From Algoriphagus vanfongensis DSM 17529 (GTDB lineage: Bacteria > Bacteroidota > Bacteroidia > Cytophagales > Cyclobacteriaceae): a stretch of DNA of 64,000 nt. The position numbers and the translations under genes were made by a program. The notes under the pieces are model-generated. The model did not search any database and had not been told where the DNA came from. It saw only the letters and a list, made by a program, of their open reading frames with translations. Shown piece after piece: positions 18,261-29,105 of the stretch (the stretch's first letter is position 1; each line of letters starts with the position of its first letter). The stretch lies in the NCBI RefSeq assembly GCF_000429465.1, contig NZ_AUBX01000009.1, forward strand, positions 62,001-126,000, written 5' to 3'.

Positions 18261-21200
18261 TTACATCAGCTTGAGTACGTAGTCTATTTCTTCAAGAATA
18301 GTATCTATCAACTGATCTACTTCTGGGCCTAAATCTTCGATATGCTCCAGTTCCTTGGACTGTCCAGCAAGAATTTCCATCCCAGAGCTGACTGCCGATC
18401 CATACAGTTTATGTCCCAGTTCTTTCAATTCCTTGAGGTTTTTAGACTTTTTGTTAGCCTCTAGGATTTGAATGGATTTTTTGAGTTCCTTCTGGATGAT
18501 CTGAACGATCTGCTTGTGGAAATCTTCGTTTCCATCGGCATATGCTTTTAGTTTTTGGTCATCGTAATGCAGAACAGGTGATACTTCCTGCTCTTCTTGG
18601 TTTACGACACCTTCTGAATTTTCATTGGGATATAGCCATTTTTTCAGCAATTCCTGAATGGTGCTTTCTACTACAGGCTTGACCACAAAGTCGTCCATAC
18701 CGATCGCTAGGCATTTCTCCTTTTCGCCTTTCACATTGCCAGCCGTGAGTGCGACAATAGGCACATGTTGGCAGGCAGGGATTTGGCGGATTAGCTGGGT
18801 GGCCTCATAGCCATTGATTTCTGGCATTTGCACATCCATAAGGATCAAGTCGGGGGTTTCTTCCTGACATCTGGCCAGAGCTTCTGCACCATTTTCTGCT
18901 TTGATCAGATTGATGTTTGGGAGACAGTTTTGTAGAATGGTCTCTGCCAAGAGCATGTTGATCGGATTGTCTTCTGCGATCAGGATTCTGAATGCTTGCT
19001 GATTCAAAGAAACTTCATCCGGTGATAGGGAAGGAGCTATTTGTTTTTCTGAAAGATGCGCCAGCGCATTGTAGAGTTCCTGGATTTTCAGAGGTTTGAT
19101 CAGTCGGTATTTGACTCCCATTTCCTTGCAAGCGACGATGATTTTTTGATCATCTGATGAGCTGTGAAGTAGGAGAATAGGCATTTTTTCGCTATCATGT
19201 TGGAAACTATCCCGGATTTTCCGGATCGTCTCCAATCCATCCATATAAGGCATGTGATAGTCCATCAGCACGACATCGTAGGCTTTGCCACTAGCAAGTA
19301 GCTGCAGTGCTTCAAATCCATTTTCCGCCTCTGTCGTCTTGATATTTTTCAATCGAAGCATTTGATTGACGATGAGTCGGTTGTTATCATTGTCATCGAC
19401 CACCAATACGTGCTTGATTTGCTCTAGACCGGTCCACTCGATCGGGTCACCCTGCTCGGAGTCAAAGGTGATGTCAAAAAAGAAAGTACTTCCCTTATCT
19501 AATTTTGATTCCAACTGAAGTTTGCTGCCCATTAGGCCCAGTAGCTTATTGGAAATCGTAAGGCCCAGACCAGTCCCTCCATACTTTTTGGTAGTACTGC
19601 TATCTTCCTGATTAAATGCTTCAAATATCTTTGCTTGCTTGTCTGGATGGATACCGATCCCAGTATCCCTCACAGCAAACCGGATTTTTGTCGACTTATC
19701 ATGAACTTCCAAAGGCTCAATTTTCAGCTCAATTTCTCCTTTGTTGGTGAATTTGGCTGCATTTCCCAAGAGATTCACCAATACCTGCTTTAGTCTGACT
19801 GTATCAGTATGAATAAACCTTGGCAGTGTCGTGTCTACATTGAGTAGGAGTTCCAGTCCTTTCTTTTGGATCTGATAGGTGATGATGTCCGTCGCCTCAG
19901 AGGCCATCTGATAGAGATCGCTTTTCTCTATGTCCAGTTCCAGTTTTCCGGCTTCGATTTTTGAGAAATCCAAGATATCGTTGATGATACCTAGCAGAGC
20001 ATTAGCAGACTGGTTGACGATGGTCAGGTATTGATTTTGAGTTTCGGTCAATTTGGTTTTCAGTACCAAATCGGTGAATCCGATTACCCCATTGAGTGGT
20101 GTACGGATTTCGTGGCTCATATTTGCCAAAAATTCGGATTTGGCCTTGCTGGCTTCTTCCGCGAGATCCTTTGCGATTCTGAGCTCCTCTTTTCGGCGCA
20201 CCATACCGGTGACATTTTGGGTAAACATCATGATACCGCCAATCTCTCCGCCATGTACAAACCATGGCCTCATCTCCCAAGAGACAAACATCTCTTCTTG
20301 ACTGGCGCCAAGGAGTACCCGCTGCTCTTGGTTGCTTTCTACCGCTCCTGCCAAGACTCGCTGATGTCTGGCAACAGACTCATCATTGATGTTTTCTTTG
20401 AAAAGATCGTAGTGATTTTGGCCAATGACCTCTCTGTCTTCCAGTTTGTATTCCTGGATCCATCGATTGCTCACTGCCAGGTAGGTCATGTCTTTGTCCA
20501 GCATGGCTACGGCAGCTGGTGCATGCTTCACAAAGGCTGTCAGTCGGCTTTTCTCATTGAAAAGCTCAATCTCTGTATTTCGCTTTTCCGTGATGTCGAT
20601 AGCTATTCCCAAATACCCTGTGGTCACTTTGTTCAAATCTCGGATAGGAGTGACCACTAGTTCCACTGTTCGCTTTGCGCCATCTTTGCAGAGATAGGTC
20701 CAGTCTTTTTTCTCAGACCCTAATCTCTCAGCACGATCGACTAAGGCTTGGAATGGTGCTAGGATATGCCCGGTTTCTTTCTTCAATTCCGCTATTTGAG
20801 CTTCCACTTCTTCTTCGCAGTGGATCATGGCAGGGGTGTGGATGCCAATCATCTCTTCAGCTCGGTACCCCAGCATATTTTCTGCTCCTTTGTTGAAGAC
20901 GGTAATGACCCCATTTACATCTGTAGCTATCACGCTGACTTCTGAGGAAGCGTCTATCACATCTGTCAGTAGTTTTTTTGCGTTTGCAGCTTCAATTTCT
21001 GCTTTTTTGGTGCTGTCTATATCTTGGAAAGTCCCAAATAAACGGATGGTTTTTCCATTTTCCTGAATAGCATTTCCTTTTGCCCTCACCCAGAGTTGGT
21101 TTCCTTTGGCAGTGACGATTTGGAGATCCTGATCCCAAGATTCACCCTTTTGAATAGCCAAATCAACGAGCTTGTTGATCTTATCCCGGCTTTCACCTTC

Positions 21201-22250
21201 TTTGTAGAAAAGAATGGCTTTTTCCAGTTTTGGAACAAAGTCATCTGCTACCTCGTGGATGATTTTGGTCATGGGTGTCCAGGAAAGCCGCTGATCCTGT
21301 AAGTCCAGTTCCCAGCCACCCACTCGGGCTACCAGTCCTGTCTCTTCCAGGAGACCTTTTGTTTCTTTCAAATCCTTCTCAAGCAGTGCTCTATCCGTGA
21401 TGTCAATGGCATTGCCAATGACATAAGATTCGCCTTGTTGTGGATTGCTCAGTAGTGAATTGTTGTACAGCCACGTGAGTATTTTGCCGTTTTTGTGCTG
21501 GAAATACAACTGACCGGAATCCTGGCTTTTGGTCTTAATCCTCTCCAAATAGGCCTTGACTCCCAGATGATATTTTTCATCTTTCGGGATAAGGTCAAAA
21601 AGTGATCGGCCAATAATTTCCTCGACACCATAGCCAAGCATGGCTGCTCCTGATTTGTTGACGGTCAAAAATGTCCCGTCCAAATCATGGGTACACATCA
21701 GTCCCTGTGAGTTTTCAAAAAACTCCTTCAGCTTCGACTTGCTCTCTTTTAGCTCCTTTTTAAGGTTGGGGGACGTATTTGCCTGAAGTCGCTGGAGTTC
21801 CTGATTCTTGAGCAGATCTTCCTGAAGTTTTTGCGCTAGGAGATCAAGCGCTGTATTCTGGGAAGAATTCAACGAACTGTTTTTTCTGGAGAAAAATAGA
21901 ATCCCAATGAAAGTTTCCTGCTTCTTCGATTTTATTGCGGCAAGTTTGACCAGCTGTAATGAATCCGCACTGATTTTTGGAAGTGCGTCTGAATCAAAAA
22001 ATCCCTGCTTGTCTTGTTGATACTTCGAAGCAATGGCTTGCTCCAGAGTCTCCGTCAAATCGAGATTCCAAGTTGCCACTGGGGCTAATGTGTTTTGGTC
22101 TGAACTTACGAAAAGAATAGCAGGATCCTCGTAGAGGTAACTGGCAAGCTGGCAAGTGGACTGGAGTTCACTTTCTAATCCCTGTGTCAATAGAATAGAG
22201 TCATGACTCATACTTCCATTTTCCGCCAGGGGGAAAAATTTATATTTCAT
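18261..22250 (-). CDS. Cytoplasmic hybrid histidine kinase with four PAS domains, two receivers and Hpt
   Basis: The 1329-aa protein has no membrane segment. In order it shows a GAF-like N-terminus (about 1-150), a short coiled coil, four PAS domains (about 175-295, 300-425, 430-555 and 560-685), HisKA with [14 protein letters not shown] (His near 712) and an HATPase domain. Two receiver domains follow, with Asp near 995 (LMDYHMP) and 1137 (LMDVQMP). The C-terminal Hpt domain has its His near 1279 ([13 protein letters not shown]). A complete intramolecular phosphorelay is therefore present. No output regulator is adjacent, so its target is elsewhere. A shorter start at Met14 is possible. Confidence 0.93.
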   Translation of the reverse strand: MKYKFFPLAENGSMSHDSILLTQGLESELQSTCQLASYLYEDPAILFVSSDQNTLAPVATWNLDLTETLEQAIASKYQQDKQGFFDSDALPKISADSLQLVKLAAIKSKKQETFIGILFFSRKNSSLNSSQNTALDLLAQKLQEDLLKNQELQRLQANTSPNLKKELKESKSKLKEFFENSQGLMCTHDLDGTFLTVNKSGAAMLGYGVEEIIGRSLFDLIPKDEKYHLGVKAYLERIKTKSQDSGQLYFQHKNGKILTWLYNNSLLSNPQQGESYVIGNAIDITDRALLEKDLKETKGLLEETGLVARVGGWELDLQDQRLSWTPMTKIIHEVADDFVPKLEKAILFYKEGESRDKINKLVDLAIQKGESWDQDLQIVTAKGNQLWVRAKGNAIQENGKTIRLFGTFQDIDSTKKAEIEAANAKKLLTDVIDASSEVSVIATDVNGVITVFNKGAENMLGYRAEEMIGIHTPAMIHCEEEVEAQIAELKKETGHILAPFQALVDRAERLGSEKKDWTYLCKDGAKRTVELVVTPIRDLNKVTTGYLGIAIDITEKRNTEIELFNEKSRLTAFVKHAPAAVAMLDKDMTYLAVSNRWIQEYKLEDREVIGQNHYDLFKENINDESVARHQRVLAGAVESNQEQRVLLGASQEEMFVSWEMRPWFVHGGEIGGIMMFTQNVTGMVRRKEELRIAKDLAEEASKAKSEFLANMSHEIRTPLNGVIGFTDLVLKTKLTETQNQYLTIVNQSANALLGIINDILDFSKIEAGKLELDIEKSDLYQMASEATDIITYQIQKKGLELLLNVDTTLPRFIHTDTVRLKQVLVNLLGNAAKFTNKGEIELKIEPLEVHDKSTKIRFAVRDTGIGIHPDKQAKIFEAFNQEDSSTTKKYGGTGLGLTISNKLLGLMGSKLQLESKLDKGSTFFFDITFDSEQGDPIEWTGLEQIKHVLVVDDNDNNRLIVNQMLRLKNIKTTEAENGFEALQLLASGKAYDVVLMDYHMPYMDGLETIRKIRDSFQHDSEKMPILLLHSSSDDQKIIVACKEMGVKYRLIKPLKIQELYNALAHLSEKQIAPSLSPDEVSLNQQAFRILIAEDNPINMLLAETILQNCLPNINLIKAENGAEALARCQEETPDLILMDVQMPEINGYEATQLIRQIPACQHVPIVALTAGNVKGEKEKCLAIGMDDFVVKPVVESTIQELLKKWLYPNENSEGVVNQEEQEVSPVLHYDDQKLKAYADGNEDFHKQIVQIIQKELKKSIQILEANKKSKNLKELKELGHKLYGSAVSSGMEILAGQSKELEHIEDLGPEVDQLIDTILEEIDYVLKLM

Positions 22251-22369
22251 CTAAGGTAGGGTTCAACTAGTGGTGTAGCAGATTAAGCACCTGCAAATTA
22301 GGAAACTCTCACTAATTAAATAGAGGATAATAGATGAAAGGATGTCAGACTTTAAAAAATATGGAAGTT

Positions 22370-23929
22370 CTAGTCTTCTTGGAGGACTTTTCCTTGCGAA
22401 TCTATGAGGATATTTTTCTCCTCTTCCCCCTTTTTCAGACGAATAGCAATTTCTATGGCTCCTTGTCTTTCTCTATAATTGACTCGCTCCACTTCAAATC
22501 CAGGGAATGCGGCTTCTACTTTGTCTTTGAGATTGTCAGGTAGAGGATCTTCATATGGAATGGTATTGTCAAATCTGTATTCCGGTCCCAAATCTTGTTT
22601 CAGTTCCACAAATTCATTACTGCCATTTTCTTGCTTATTGAGGATAAATGAATCATACAGTTCACCTACAGCTGTGAATGACTCAAATTTCAACTGGTTA
22701 TTTTCGATGCTGATGACCTGAACGAGTTGGGTATTTTCTGCAGCTCGGTCTCTGATCGCTTCTTTTCCTTCCCATCCGTTTGGATTGAGTCCATACATTT
22801 TCCCTCCGCTGACGGAAACGACGTAGACCGTACCTGTTTGGTCCCGCATATTTAGCCCGTCCATGACGTTTTCTCCTGGAGAGACCCGTCCTCTGGCGTA
22901 GCTGTGATCATGTCCTTGAAGTGCCAGATCCACCTGATATTCATCAAAAATAGGTTTCCATAGCGCTCTTAGTTCTTCATTATCCCTGCCTGCCGATGCT
23001 GAGAAGAGGGGATGGTGATAGGATACTATGGTCCATTTTTTATCGTTTTCGCTCAGGATTTTTCTCAACCAGGTAGCTTGTATCTCATGATCCCGATTGC
23101 TATCCAAGAAAATCATCTTCGCATCTGCATAATCTACATAATAGACTGTTTCTTGCAGCGATTCAGGCCCATTGGAGGGAAGTGTAAACTGCGGTTTCCA
23201 CTGGATTGACAGTTGTTTTCCTTCTTCTCTTTTTTCCTCCGAAAGGTAACCGTATTCATGGTTGCCTGGCACTGGGAGCGTCGGAAGCATGCTATGTATA
23301 AATCCTCCAGCCGTAAACCATTCGTGCCATTGTTGCTCATGGTGCGCATTATTGATCAAATCACCCGCATGAATGATGAAGTCCGCATCCGGCGCCTGTC
23401 TGTACCCTTCTCGGATCAGTCTAGCCCAGAGTTCCAAAATGTAATTTTGAGCATCTCCTACATATAAAAATGAAAATGCATCTTCTGGATTTGCGGAAGC
23501 AGTCTTGAACTGAAACCACTCCGACCAATGCTTTCCATCCCCGACGCGATAGCCATAGACCGTATTTGCCTTGAGTCCAGAGAAAGATACAGAATGATAG
23601 TTGGCTTGGATCTGCGAATCGCTAGCTGAAGATCCATCCAGCGTTGTGGTACTAGCCTGGTAAGTCTGGGCATTTCTCCAAAACTTCGGTGCTCCCGTAG
23701 CAGGAGCGATCTCTGCATAGGCGACAGTCACTTCAGGGCTTGTTCTCCAAGTCACAGCCATCTCCTGGCTGGGATTTTGTCCTGCATTGAGTACGATCCG
23801 GTCTGGATGGATTTCCGGTTGACTCCAATCAAACTGATATTTTGGTGCTTTGTAAACTCGAATATCCTGGGCGGTCAGAGTATGCGTCAAGAGACAAAAT
23901 GCAATCAAAAAGAAAGTGTGAAATTTCAT
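22370..23929 (-). CDS. Secreted purple-acid-phosphatase-like metallophosphoesterase with PepSY-like tail
   Basis: The 519-aa protein has a signal peptide, a fibronectin-like N-terminal domain (about 40-145; MAVTWRTSP) typical of purple acid phosphatases, then a metallophosphoesterase domain. Metal-ligand motifs are YVGDAQ, HAGDLINN, GNHEYG, YHHPLFS and LQGHDHSYARG. The last 55 or so residues (VEAAFPGFEVERVNYRERQ and the following strands) look like a PepSY-type domain, which is unusual here. It probably releases phosphate from organic esters outside the inner membrane. It appears monocistronic. Confidence 0.88.
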   Translation of the reverse strand: MKFHTFFLIAFCLLTHTLTAQDIRVYKAPKYQFDWSQPEIHPDRIVLNAGQNPSQEMAVTWRTSPEVTVAYAEIAPATGAPKFWRNAQTYQASTTTLDGSSASDSQIQANYHSVSFSGLKANTVYGYRVGDGKHWSEWFQFKTASANPEDAFSFLYVGDAQNYILELWARLIREGYRQAPDADFIIHAGDLINNAHHEQQWHEWFTAGGFIHSMLPTLPVPGNHEYGYLSEEKREEGKQLSIQWKPQFTLPSNGPESLQETVYYVDYADAKMIFLDSNRDHEIQATWLRKILSENDKKWTIVSYHHPLFSASAGRDNEELRALWKPIFDEYQVDLALQGHDHSYARGRVSPGENVMDGLNMRDQTGTVYVVSVSGGKMYGLNPNGWEGKEAIRDRAAENTQLVQVISIENNQLKFESFTAVGELYDSFILNKQENGSNEFVELKQDLGPEYRFDNTIPYEDPLPDNLKDKVEAAFPGFEVERVNYRERQGAIEIAIRLKKGEEEKNILIDSQGKVLQED

Positions 23930-24040
23930 AGTTTGGAGAATTACAAGCTATGAAATTACTCTAAAGCCTTAAAAAAAGAAACCCTGCTATGGCTGGTGTT
24001 TGAATGCTAACAAATTGATAACCTTCTAGAAATAAATCTC

Positions 24041-25165
24041 CTAATAATGTAGGGACCAGATACCGCCTTCGACTGTGCTTTGTACAGACAGTGAGTCTCC
24101 TTCTATCAGGAATAGAGGTTGTTGGACTGTTTCATAATCCCAGAAATCACCTTTCAAAAACACACTCAGTGCTGCTTTTGCCCCTGTAGAATCAAATTGT
24201 TTGGCAAGACCAAGTTCTTTCCAGGCTTGCAGCTCAGTGTCGATTTTCACTGAATCGGGGAGGTCGAAGGTCGAAATATCACTTGGATTCCAAGCTTCTG
24301 AAAAGGGTTTTGAAATCAGAGAGGCAGGGTTGATGATCAACTCAATAGATTCAGACCTGACATAGCTTGGGTAATCAGCAAACCAGACATCTTTGCCCAA
24401 AGCAAGGTCTATTTTGGTGATGAAAGGAAGATCGAAAGATGAGTTGGATTCCTTGCCTGGAGCTAGATAGGAGCTATCTGAGAGAGCTATGGATTTTTTG
24501 AAAACCGGACCTTGGAGTAGTTCACCTTCCGGATCAAACACCAAGGAAATATTGTACAGCGGCTGCTCGAAATCCGTGAGCAATTGTCCATCTGAGACAT
24601 AAGGTCCAGCGAGTGTGATGGATCCAGCTACCAAATGCACCTGATAAGTTTTTGCCAAAGTTGAGAAAGTTTGGAAATACACTTCGGACATGGCTTTGGA
24701 TTTCATTCGGAGAATGGCAGCATGCTTGCGGTTTTGTTCCTCATCTGACTGTAGATATGCTACAGAAAAGTCAAAAATATTACTCAGCAGCAATATGTCT
24801 TCTACTTCCTTGTAGGTCGCTTTTTCTGCCAGCTTGTGTTTTTCTCCGGATAGAAAAAGTAAGGAGCCAATATGCTCTGGTAGGACTACTATAGTTTTGT
24901 ATTTGATCAGTCCCTCACTTTTTGCTTTCTCCAGATAAAGCTCCAGCTTCCTAAAATACCGATCTTGAGTCAAATAATCCGCTACTTCCATCATCGGCTG
25001 GATAGCCACCACGTTTCGCTTGAGGCTGTCTGCTGGGTTGATGTCCTGAATCAGACTCAGGTTGATTTGTGGGTCTTCCAAGGGAGTATTTCTGCCCGAG
25101 TGTGACCAAATCAACCAAATTAAAATAATCAAAAGAATAAAACTGATGCCGAATCTTTTCAACAT
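24041..25165 (-). CDS. Carbon-nitrogen hydrolase-like protein lacking the catalytic Cys
   Basis: The 374-aa protein has an N-terminal membrane anchor (residues 6-23) and a nitrilase-superfamily domain. The catalytic Glu is plausible in VLPEHIG and the Lys in PVFKKSIAL. In the nucleophile region the family pattern GvxICyDxxFPE is replaced by LALGKDVWFADYP, so the Cys is Gly. It resembles the apolipoprotein N-acyltransferase/nitrilase fold only distantly. It is probably a pseudoenzyme or binding protein exposed outside the inner membrane. The TlpA-like gene lies upstream on the same strand. Confidence 0.65.
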   Translation of the reverse strand: MLKRFGISFILLIILIWLIWSHSGRNTPLEDPQINLSLIQDINPADSLKRNVVAIQPMMEVADYLTQDRYFRKLELYLEKAKSEGLIKYKTIVVLPEHIGSLLFLSGEKHKLAEKATYKEVEDILLLSNIFDFSVAYLQSDEEQNRKHAAILRMKSKAMSEVYFQTFSTLAKTYQVHLVAGSITLAGPYVSDGQLLTDFEQPLYNISLVFDPEGELLQGPVFKKSIALSDSSYLAPGKESNSSFDLPFITKIDLALGKDVWFADYPSYVRSESIELIINPASLISKPFSEAWNPSDISTFDLPDSVKIDTELQAWKELGLAKQFDSTGAKAALSVFLKGDFWDYETVQQPLFLIEGDSLSVQSTVEGGIWSLHY

Positions 25166-25293
25166 GTATGCTACTAGGTGGGTGAGTGTTCAGCCTACCT
25201 GAAAGGTAAACTGCATGCTTGCAAGATTCTAATATTAGTATTTTCCTCAGAAACTGAAAACCAAAAAGGGGATTTCGAACTTTCTTTAGGCTT

Positions 25294-25866
25294 TTATTGG
25301 TCCAGTAGAAAGTTTCTGAATTCATCTGTATTGAAATTGCTCATACCTTCTTGGTAGAAGACAATTTTTCCAGATGGGCTGATTACCAGAGTGGTAGGGA
25401 TGGATTCGCTTTGCAGGCTAGAATTGAGTCCATAGCTGGCATGCGCAGTGGGGAAGGACCATGATTTACCTTCTAAAAATTTTTGACTTTTTTCTAGTTG
25501 ATTATCTATCCCAATCATCAAAAACTCAATATTTGGCTCGTTTTTGAGACTTTTGTAAAGTTCAGAGATGTGGGGCATTTCGGCTCGGCATGGGCCACAC
25601 CAAGATGCCCAGAGGTTAATAAAGAGCGTTTTTCCTCGATAATCCTCCAAATTGATTTCTTCTCCCTCAAAGCTGAGAAACCTTCCTCTATAGTCAAAAT
25701 CTTCGTCAGTGCGGTCGGTAGGAGATAAGGATGGCGTAATCAATCCTGTAGATAACAAGACGGATTGAAGCGCTCCTTGAATCACTGGCAGGAGGCCAGT
25801 AAAATACAAAAAGGCAAAAAATGAGAGGATCAAGCCCCAGGATTTTATTTCTTTTTTCCAGTTCAT
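25294..25866 (-). CDS. Membrane-anchored TlpA-like thioredoxin
   Basis: The 190-aa protein has one N-terminal transmembrane segment (about 11-28) and a thioredoxin fold with the redox motif WASWCGPCRAEMP. TlpA/ResA-type proteins reduce disulfides outside the inner membrane, for instance in cytochrome c maturation. The family cis-proline region is present in SESIPTTLVISP. It is transcribed in the same direction as the nitrilase-like gene, with a gap of about 130 nt. Confidence 0.9.
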   Translation of the reverse strand: MNWKKEIKSWGLILSFFAFLYFTGLLPVIQGALQSVLLSTGLITPSLSPTDRTDEDFDYRGRFLSFEGEEINLEDYRGKTLFINLWASWCGPCRAEMPHISELYKSLKNEPNIEFLMIGIDNQLEKSQKFLEGKSWSFPTAHASYGLNSSLQSESIPTTLVISPSGKIVFYQEGMSNFNTDEFRNFLLDQ

Positions 25867-25947
25867 ACTTGGGTGGTGTTGCGCTGCAAAGTAAGGCCGT
25901 TGATCCTACTGGGCCAGTGATTTATGTTACAGGTTGGAGATGTTTGT

Positions 25948-26511
25948 TTACATATCGATCTTGATCCCATACTCCTCCAAGAGGCCCGGTAACCCTTGTA
26001 AATCGAATTTCGCTCCCTTGATTCTGTTAGATTCGGGATTGATGCGGTAGCCGACGGCAGCCCTGAAGTCTGCTTTTTCAAGATTGCTTTGATCAAATAC
26101 TGCCCCGCTCAATTCAGAATCCCGGAAACTGGCTCCGCTCAGGTCAGTTTGTGAAAAATCCACTTCGAGCATCCTATTGCCATTGAAGACTGATTTTTTC
26201 AACTGAAGGTTGTAAAAACTGCAATAATCCAACTGGCAATTGAGGAAATTAAATTCGAGTAGGAAGGGATTGCAAGCATGGAAGTGAACTCCCAAAATTT
26301 TGCATTGCTCAAATTTCACTTGCTGAAATCCAACTTGGCTAACTTTGGCATTACTCAAGTCGCAATTTTTGAAATGGCAGTTTTCGAAACTGAACCCATA
26401 GAAATCAAATCCTGAAAAATCGATCCCCATAAATGTACATGAATCGTATTCTCCCACTGTAATTTCAGATTTGGAGATGTTTGTAAAGGTTTGATCTGCT
26501 AGGTATTGCAT
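25948..26511 (-). CDS. Pentapeptide-repeat protein
   Basis: The 187-aa protein is built of A(D/N)LXX-type pentapeptide repeats: FENCHFKNCDLSNAKVS, VDFSQTDLSGASF and SGAVFDQSNLEKADF. These fold into a right-handed quadrilateral beta-helix. Cys residues often occupy the central position in the first half. Some family members, such as Qnr and MfpA, protect DNA gyrase by mimicking DNA. Without a closer match that role is only a possibility. Confidence 0.88.
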   Translation of the reverse strand: MQYLADQTFTNISKSEITVGEYDSCTFMGIDFSGFDFYGFSFENCHFKNCDLSNAKVSQVGFQQVKFEQCKILGVHFHACNPFLLEFNFLNCQLDYCSFYNLQLKKSVFNGNRMLEVDFSQTDLSGASFRDSELSGAVFDQSNLEKADFRAAVGYRINPESNRIKGAKFDLQGLPGLLEEYGIKIDM

Positions 26512-26556
26512 GAAATGGAATAAGGTAATAGTTGAAGGAGGGGGGATGCGAACGGC

Positions 26557-28440
26557 TTAATTCTGGCTGAGTTCCGGCTTTTGTACTTTTTCAAAGCTGA
26601 GAATGATTTCCGTGCCTTTGCCGATCTCGCTGTTGATTTGGATAGTTCCTTGGTTTTTGTCCATAAACTGACGGATCAAAAATAAGCCTAATCCCGTGCC
26701 CTGTTCTTTGTGGGTGCCGATCGTGGAGTTGACCCGGACTGATTCTGAGAAAATTTCCTTCAATTTTTCCTGACTGATGCCGATGCCTTCGTCCTGAATG
26801 TGAAGATGCGCATTGTTCTGATCTTCCCTCACCCAGATACGGATGGTGTCATTGGGGTTTGAAAACTTGATAGCGTTCTGGAGACAATTCTGCAGAATAA
26901 TGCGCAATTGCTGCAAGTCCACGAGGATCCATGTGGATTCAGCAGCGAAGGAAGTTTCGATTTTGATGTTTTTAGATAGAATCTGATAATCCATCTGGCT
27001 GACTTGCTCGTCTACGATCTCGTGCAGATCGGTTTCAGATCTATTAGTCAGGATGCCATCCAGCTGCGCATGCGACCAGCGAAGTAGCTTTCGGAGCATG
27101 TCATCGGTATTGGCCACTTGCTTGATGAGCAGTTTTCTGGCATTTACTTGCTCCTCTGGATCCAGTGCGCCATGCTCTTCCAGTTCGAGGAGTTGTTTGA
27201 TGGAGTTGATAGGCGCTTTCAGATCATGGGAAAGTATCGAAAAGAGTTTGTTTTTTTCCTCATTGATATTCTCCAGTTTTTGGTTTTGGGTCTGGATTTC
27301 CTGCTGTTTTTCAAGCAATTCTTTATTGATTTTTTCTTTTTGCTTGAGCAGTTTCCCATAGAGAACCAGCGCCAGCAGCAGAATCAATATGCTGATGGAA
27401 AGAACGATGGTGAATTTTCTATTGAAGGCAGCACTATTCTCGGTCAGCTCCATTTCATGTTTGAGACTTTGATTGTCTGAGTTGGCTAGCTGCAGCTGAA
27501 GGTAACTGATTTGAGCGTTTTTGTTTTCGTTGTAGAGACTGTCAGAAAAAGCCTTGTATTTTTTTGCAAAATGGAGGGCTTTGGCATTGTTTCCGAGTTC
27601 TTCATAGACTTCAGCCAGGATTCTTGAAACTCTCCCGTTGTCCCAAAAGCCTTTGGATTTGTTGGCATACTCTTCAGAAGTAAGTGCGTACTCAAGAGCT
27701 TGTTGAGGGTTTCCTTTGGCTAATTCTATTTCGGCTAGTCCGCTGTATGCAAACGTTTTGGCCCAATTGGTGATGGCTTTGGGATGGTTTAAAACTTTTC
27801 GATAAAAGGCTTCTGATTCGGTGAGCTTTCCCTCATCGAAATAGATTTTTCCAGCTCTATTGAGTGTCATCGAATACAGTACTCGGTCAGGATGCTGCTC
27901 CAAAAAGCTCAGAGCAGAATCGATCGATTGATGCGCCTGATCAAATTGCTTCAAGTCAGCTTCAGCAATGCTTCTGTTGAAGTAATTTCTCCCCAAGGCG
28001 TACGTGTCATTGATGGATCGATTGATCCGAATGCAGCGATTGAATATGTCAATCGACCTTTCCAGGTCATTTTGACTCATGTAGATCAGACCTCTTCCAT
28101 TCAATGCGTAGCTCAGACCAGCTTTCTCTTGCGTGCGGTCAAAGATTTCGTTCGCTTTGGAGTAGTGCCGCATCGACTCGGCATAGTTGCCTCCGACGTA
28201 GTACACGGTCCCATAATAATTGGCTACCCAGCCGATTTTATTTTCATCTCCCGACTCATTCGCCAATGGGGCTGCTATGGCCAAATAATGCAAGGCACTA
28301 TCTTGATTGGAATAGAGGTATTTTTCGCTGTTTTTCAATAAAGAATCCAAGCTCATCTCAGAAGCCATCAGACTGGACAGATTGAGTACTGAGAGGAAAA
28401 GAGTAAGGAATAAAATCAGGAAAAATGGAGGTTTGGACAT
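26557..28440 (-). CDS. TPR-containing sensor histidine kinase
   Basis: The 627-aa protein has a signal peptide (residues 1-26), an exported array of tetratricopeptide repeats (about 40-310; YALNGRGLIYMSQND and similar), and a transmembrane helix near 343-365. A coiled coil leads into HisKA with FSILSHDLKAPINS (His near 404), then an HATPase domain (LQNCLQNAIKFSNP; GTGLGLFLI). This architecture is common in Bacteroidota, where TPRs sense an unknown extracytoplasmic protein or peptide. No response regulator is adjacent, so it is an orphan kinase. Confidence 0.92.
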   Translation of the reverse strand: MSKPPFFLILFLTLFLSVLNLSSLMASEMSLDSLLKNSEKYLYSNQDSALHYLAIAAPLANESGDENKIGWVANYYGTVYYVGGNYAESMRHYSKANEIFDRTQEKAGLSYALNGRGLIYMSQNDLERSIDIFNRCIRINRSINDTYALGRNYFNRSIAEADLKQFDQAHQSIDSALSFLEQHPDRVLYSMTLNRAGKIYFDEGKLTESEAFYRKVLNHPKAITNWAKTFAYSGLAEIELAKGNPQQALEYALTSEEYANKSKGFWDNGRVSRILAEVYEELGNNAKALHFAKKYKAFSDSLYNENKNAQISYLQLQLANSDNQSLKHEMELTENSAAFNRKFTIVLSISILILLLALVLYGKLLKQKEKINKELLEKQQEIQTQNQKLENINEEKNKLFSILSHDLKAPINSIKQLLELEEHGALDPEEQVNARKLLIKQVANTDDMLRKLLRWSHAQLDGILTNRSETDLHEIVDEQVSQMDYQILSKNIKIETSFAAESTWILVDLQQLRIILQNCLQNAIKFSNPNDTIRIWVREDQNNAHLHIQDEGIGISQEKLKEIFSESVRVNSTIGTHKEQGTGLGLFLIRQFMDKNQGTIQINSEIGKGTEIILSFEKVQKPELSQN

Positions 28441-28574
28441 AGGGTATGTCTAATGCGGATATTAAGGAACAGAAAGATAACCCACTCCCACCAAAAAATA
28501 AAAATTATCCAATCAATTTTCTGACCCAATCTGCTCAATAGTGCTTGATGTGACTTGGTTTAAATATTTGAATA

Positions 28575-29105
28575 TTAAAGCTTTATTTGGTATACGCTAA
28601 ATGGCTGTAAGCGCGTGTAGTTTTCCAATTCGCTATGATTAAAATCCTCCAAATAGTCCATTCCTATTTTTTGCATGACTCGGGTAGATGCAGTATTGGC
28701 TTTGGAAGCATAGGAGTATAATTTTTTCAAGCCAATTTTTCTTGCAAAATCTATACAGGCCAAAGCACCTTCTGTGGCGAGTCCTTGGTTCCAATAGGTC
28801 TTTTTAAATCTCCACCCGATGTCCACACAGGGAGTGAAGTTTGAGGTGAATGTTTTGCGGCCCATACCCAAAGTACCGGCTAACTCCCCTGTATCTAGAT
28901 GATCCACAGCAAAGTAGCAAAAGCCATCTTTCTCAAAGTTGCTGTTCATCGTTTTCATCTTTTCCAAGCTTTCTTGCTTAGAAAAGGTTTTTTGGAAAAA
29001 ATACATCACTTCCGGGTCCGAATTGATGGCGTGAAAAGCGTCCAAATCTCCTTCAGTCCAAGTGCGGAAACCTAAACGATCACTTTGGAAAAGATAATTT
29101 TTCAT
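28575..29105 (-). CDS. GNAT N-acetyltransferase (RimJ/RimL type)
   Basis: The 176-aa protein begins SDRLGFRTWTEGDLDAFHAI, the N-terminal pattern of RimJ/RimL-like acetyltransferases. The acetyl-CoA region is KKTYWNQGLATEGALACIDFA, followed by SKANTASTRVMQKIGM. Members acetylate protein N-termini or small molecules. It overlaps the preceding VOC gene by four bases (ATGA), so its translation was probably coupled to that now frameshifted gene. Confidence 0.9.
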   Translation of the reverse strand: MKNYLFQSDRLGFRTWTEGDLDAFHAINSDPEVMYFFQKTFSKQESLEKMKTMNSNFEKDGFCYFAVDHLDTGELAGTLGMGRKTFTSNFTPCVDIGWRFKKTYWNQGLATEGALACIDFARKIGLKKLYSYASKANTASTRVMQKIGMDYLEDFNHSELENYTRLQPFSVYQIKL

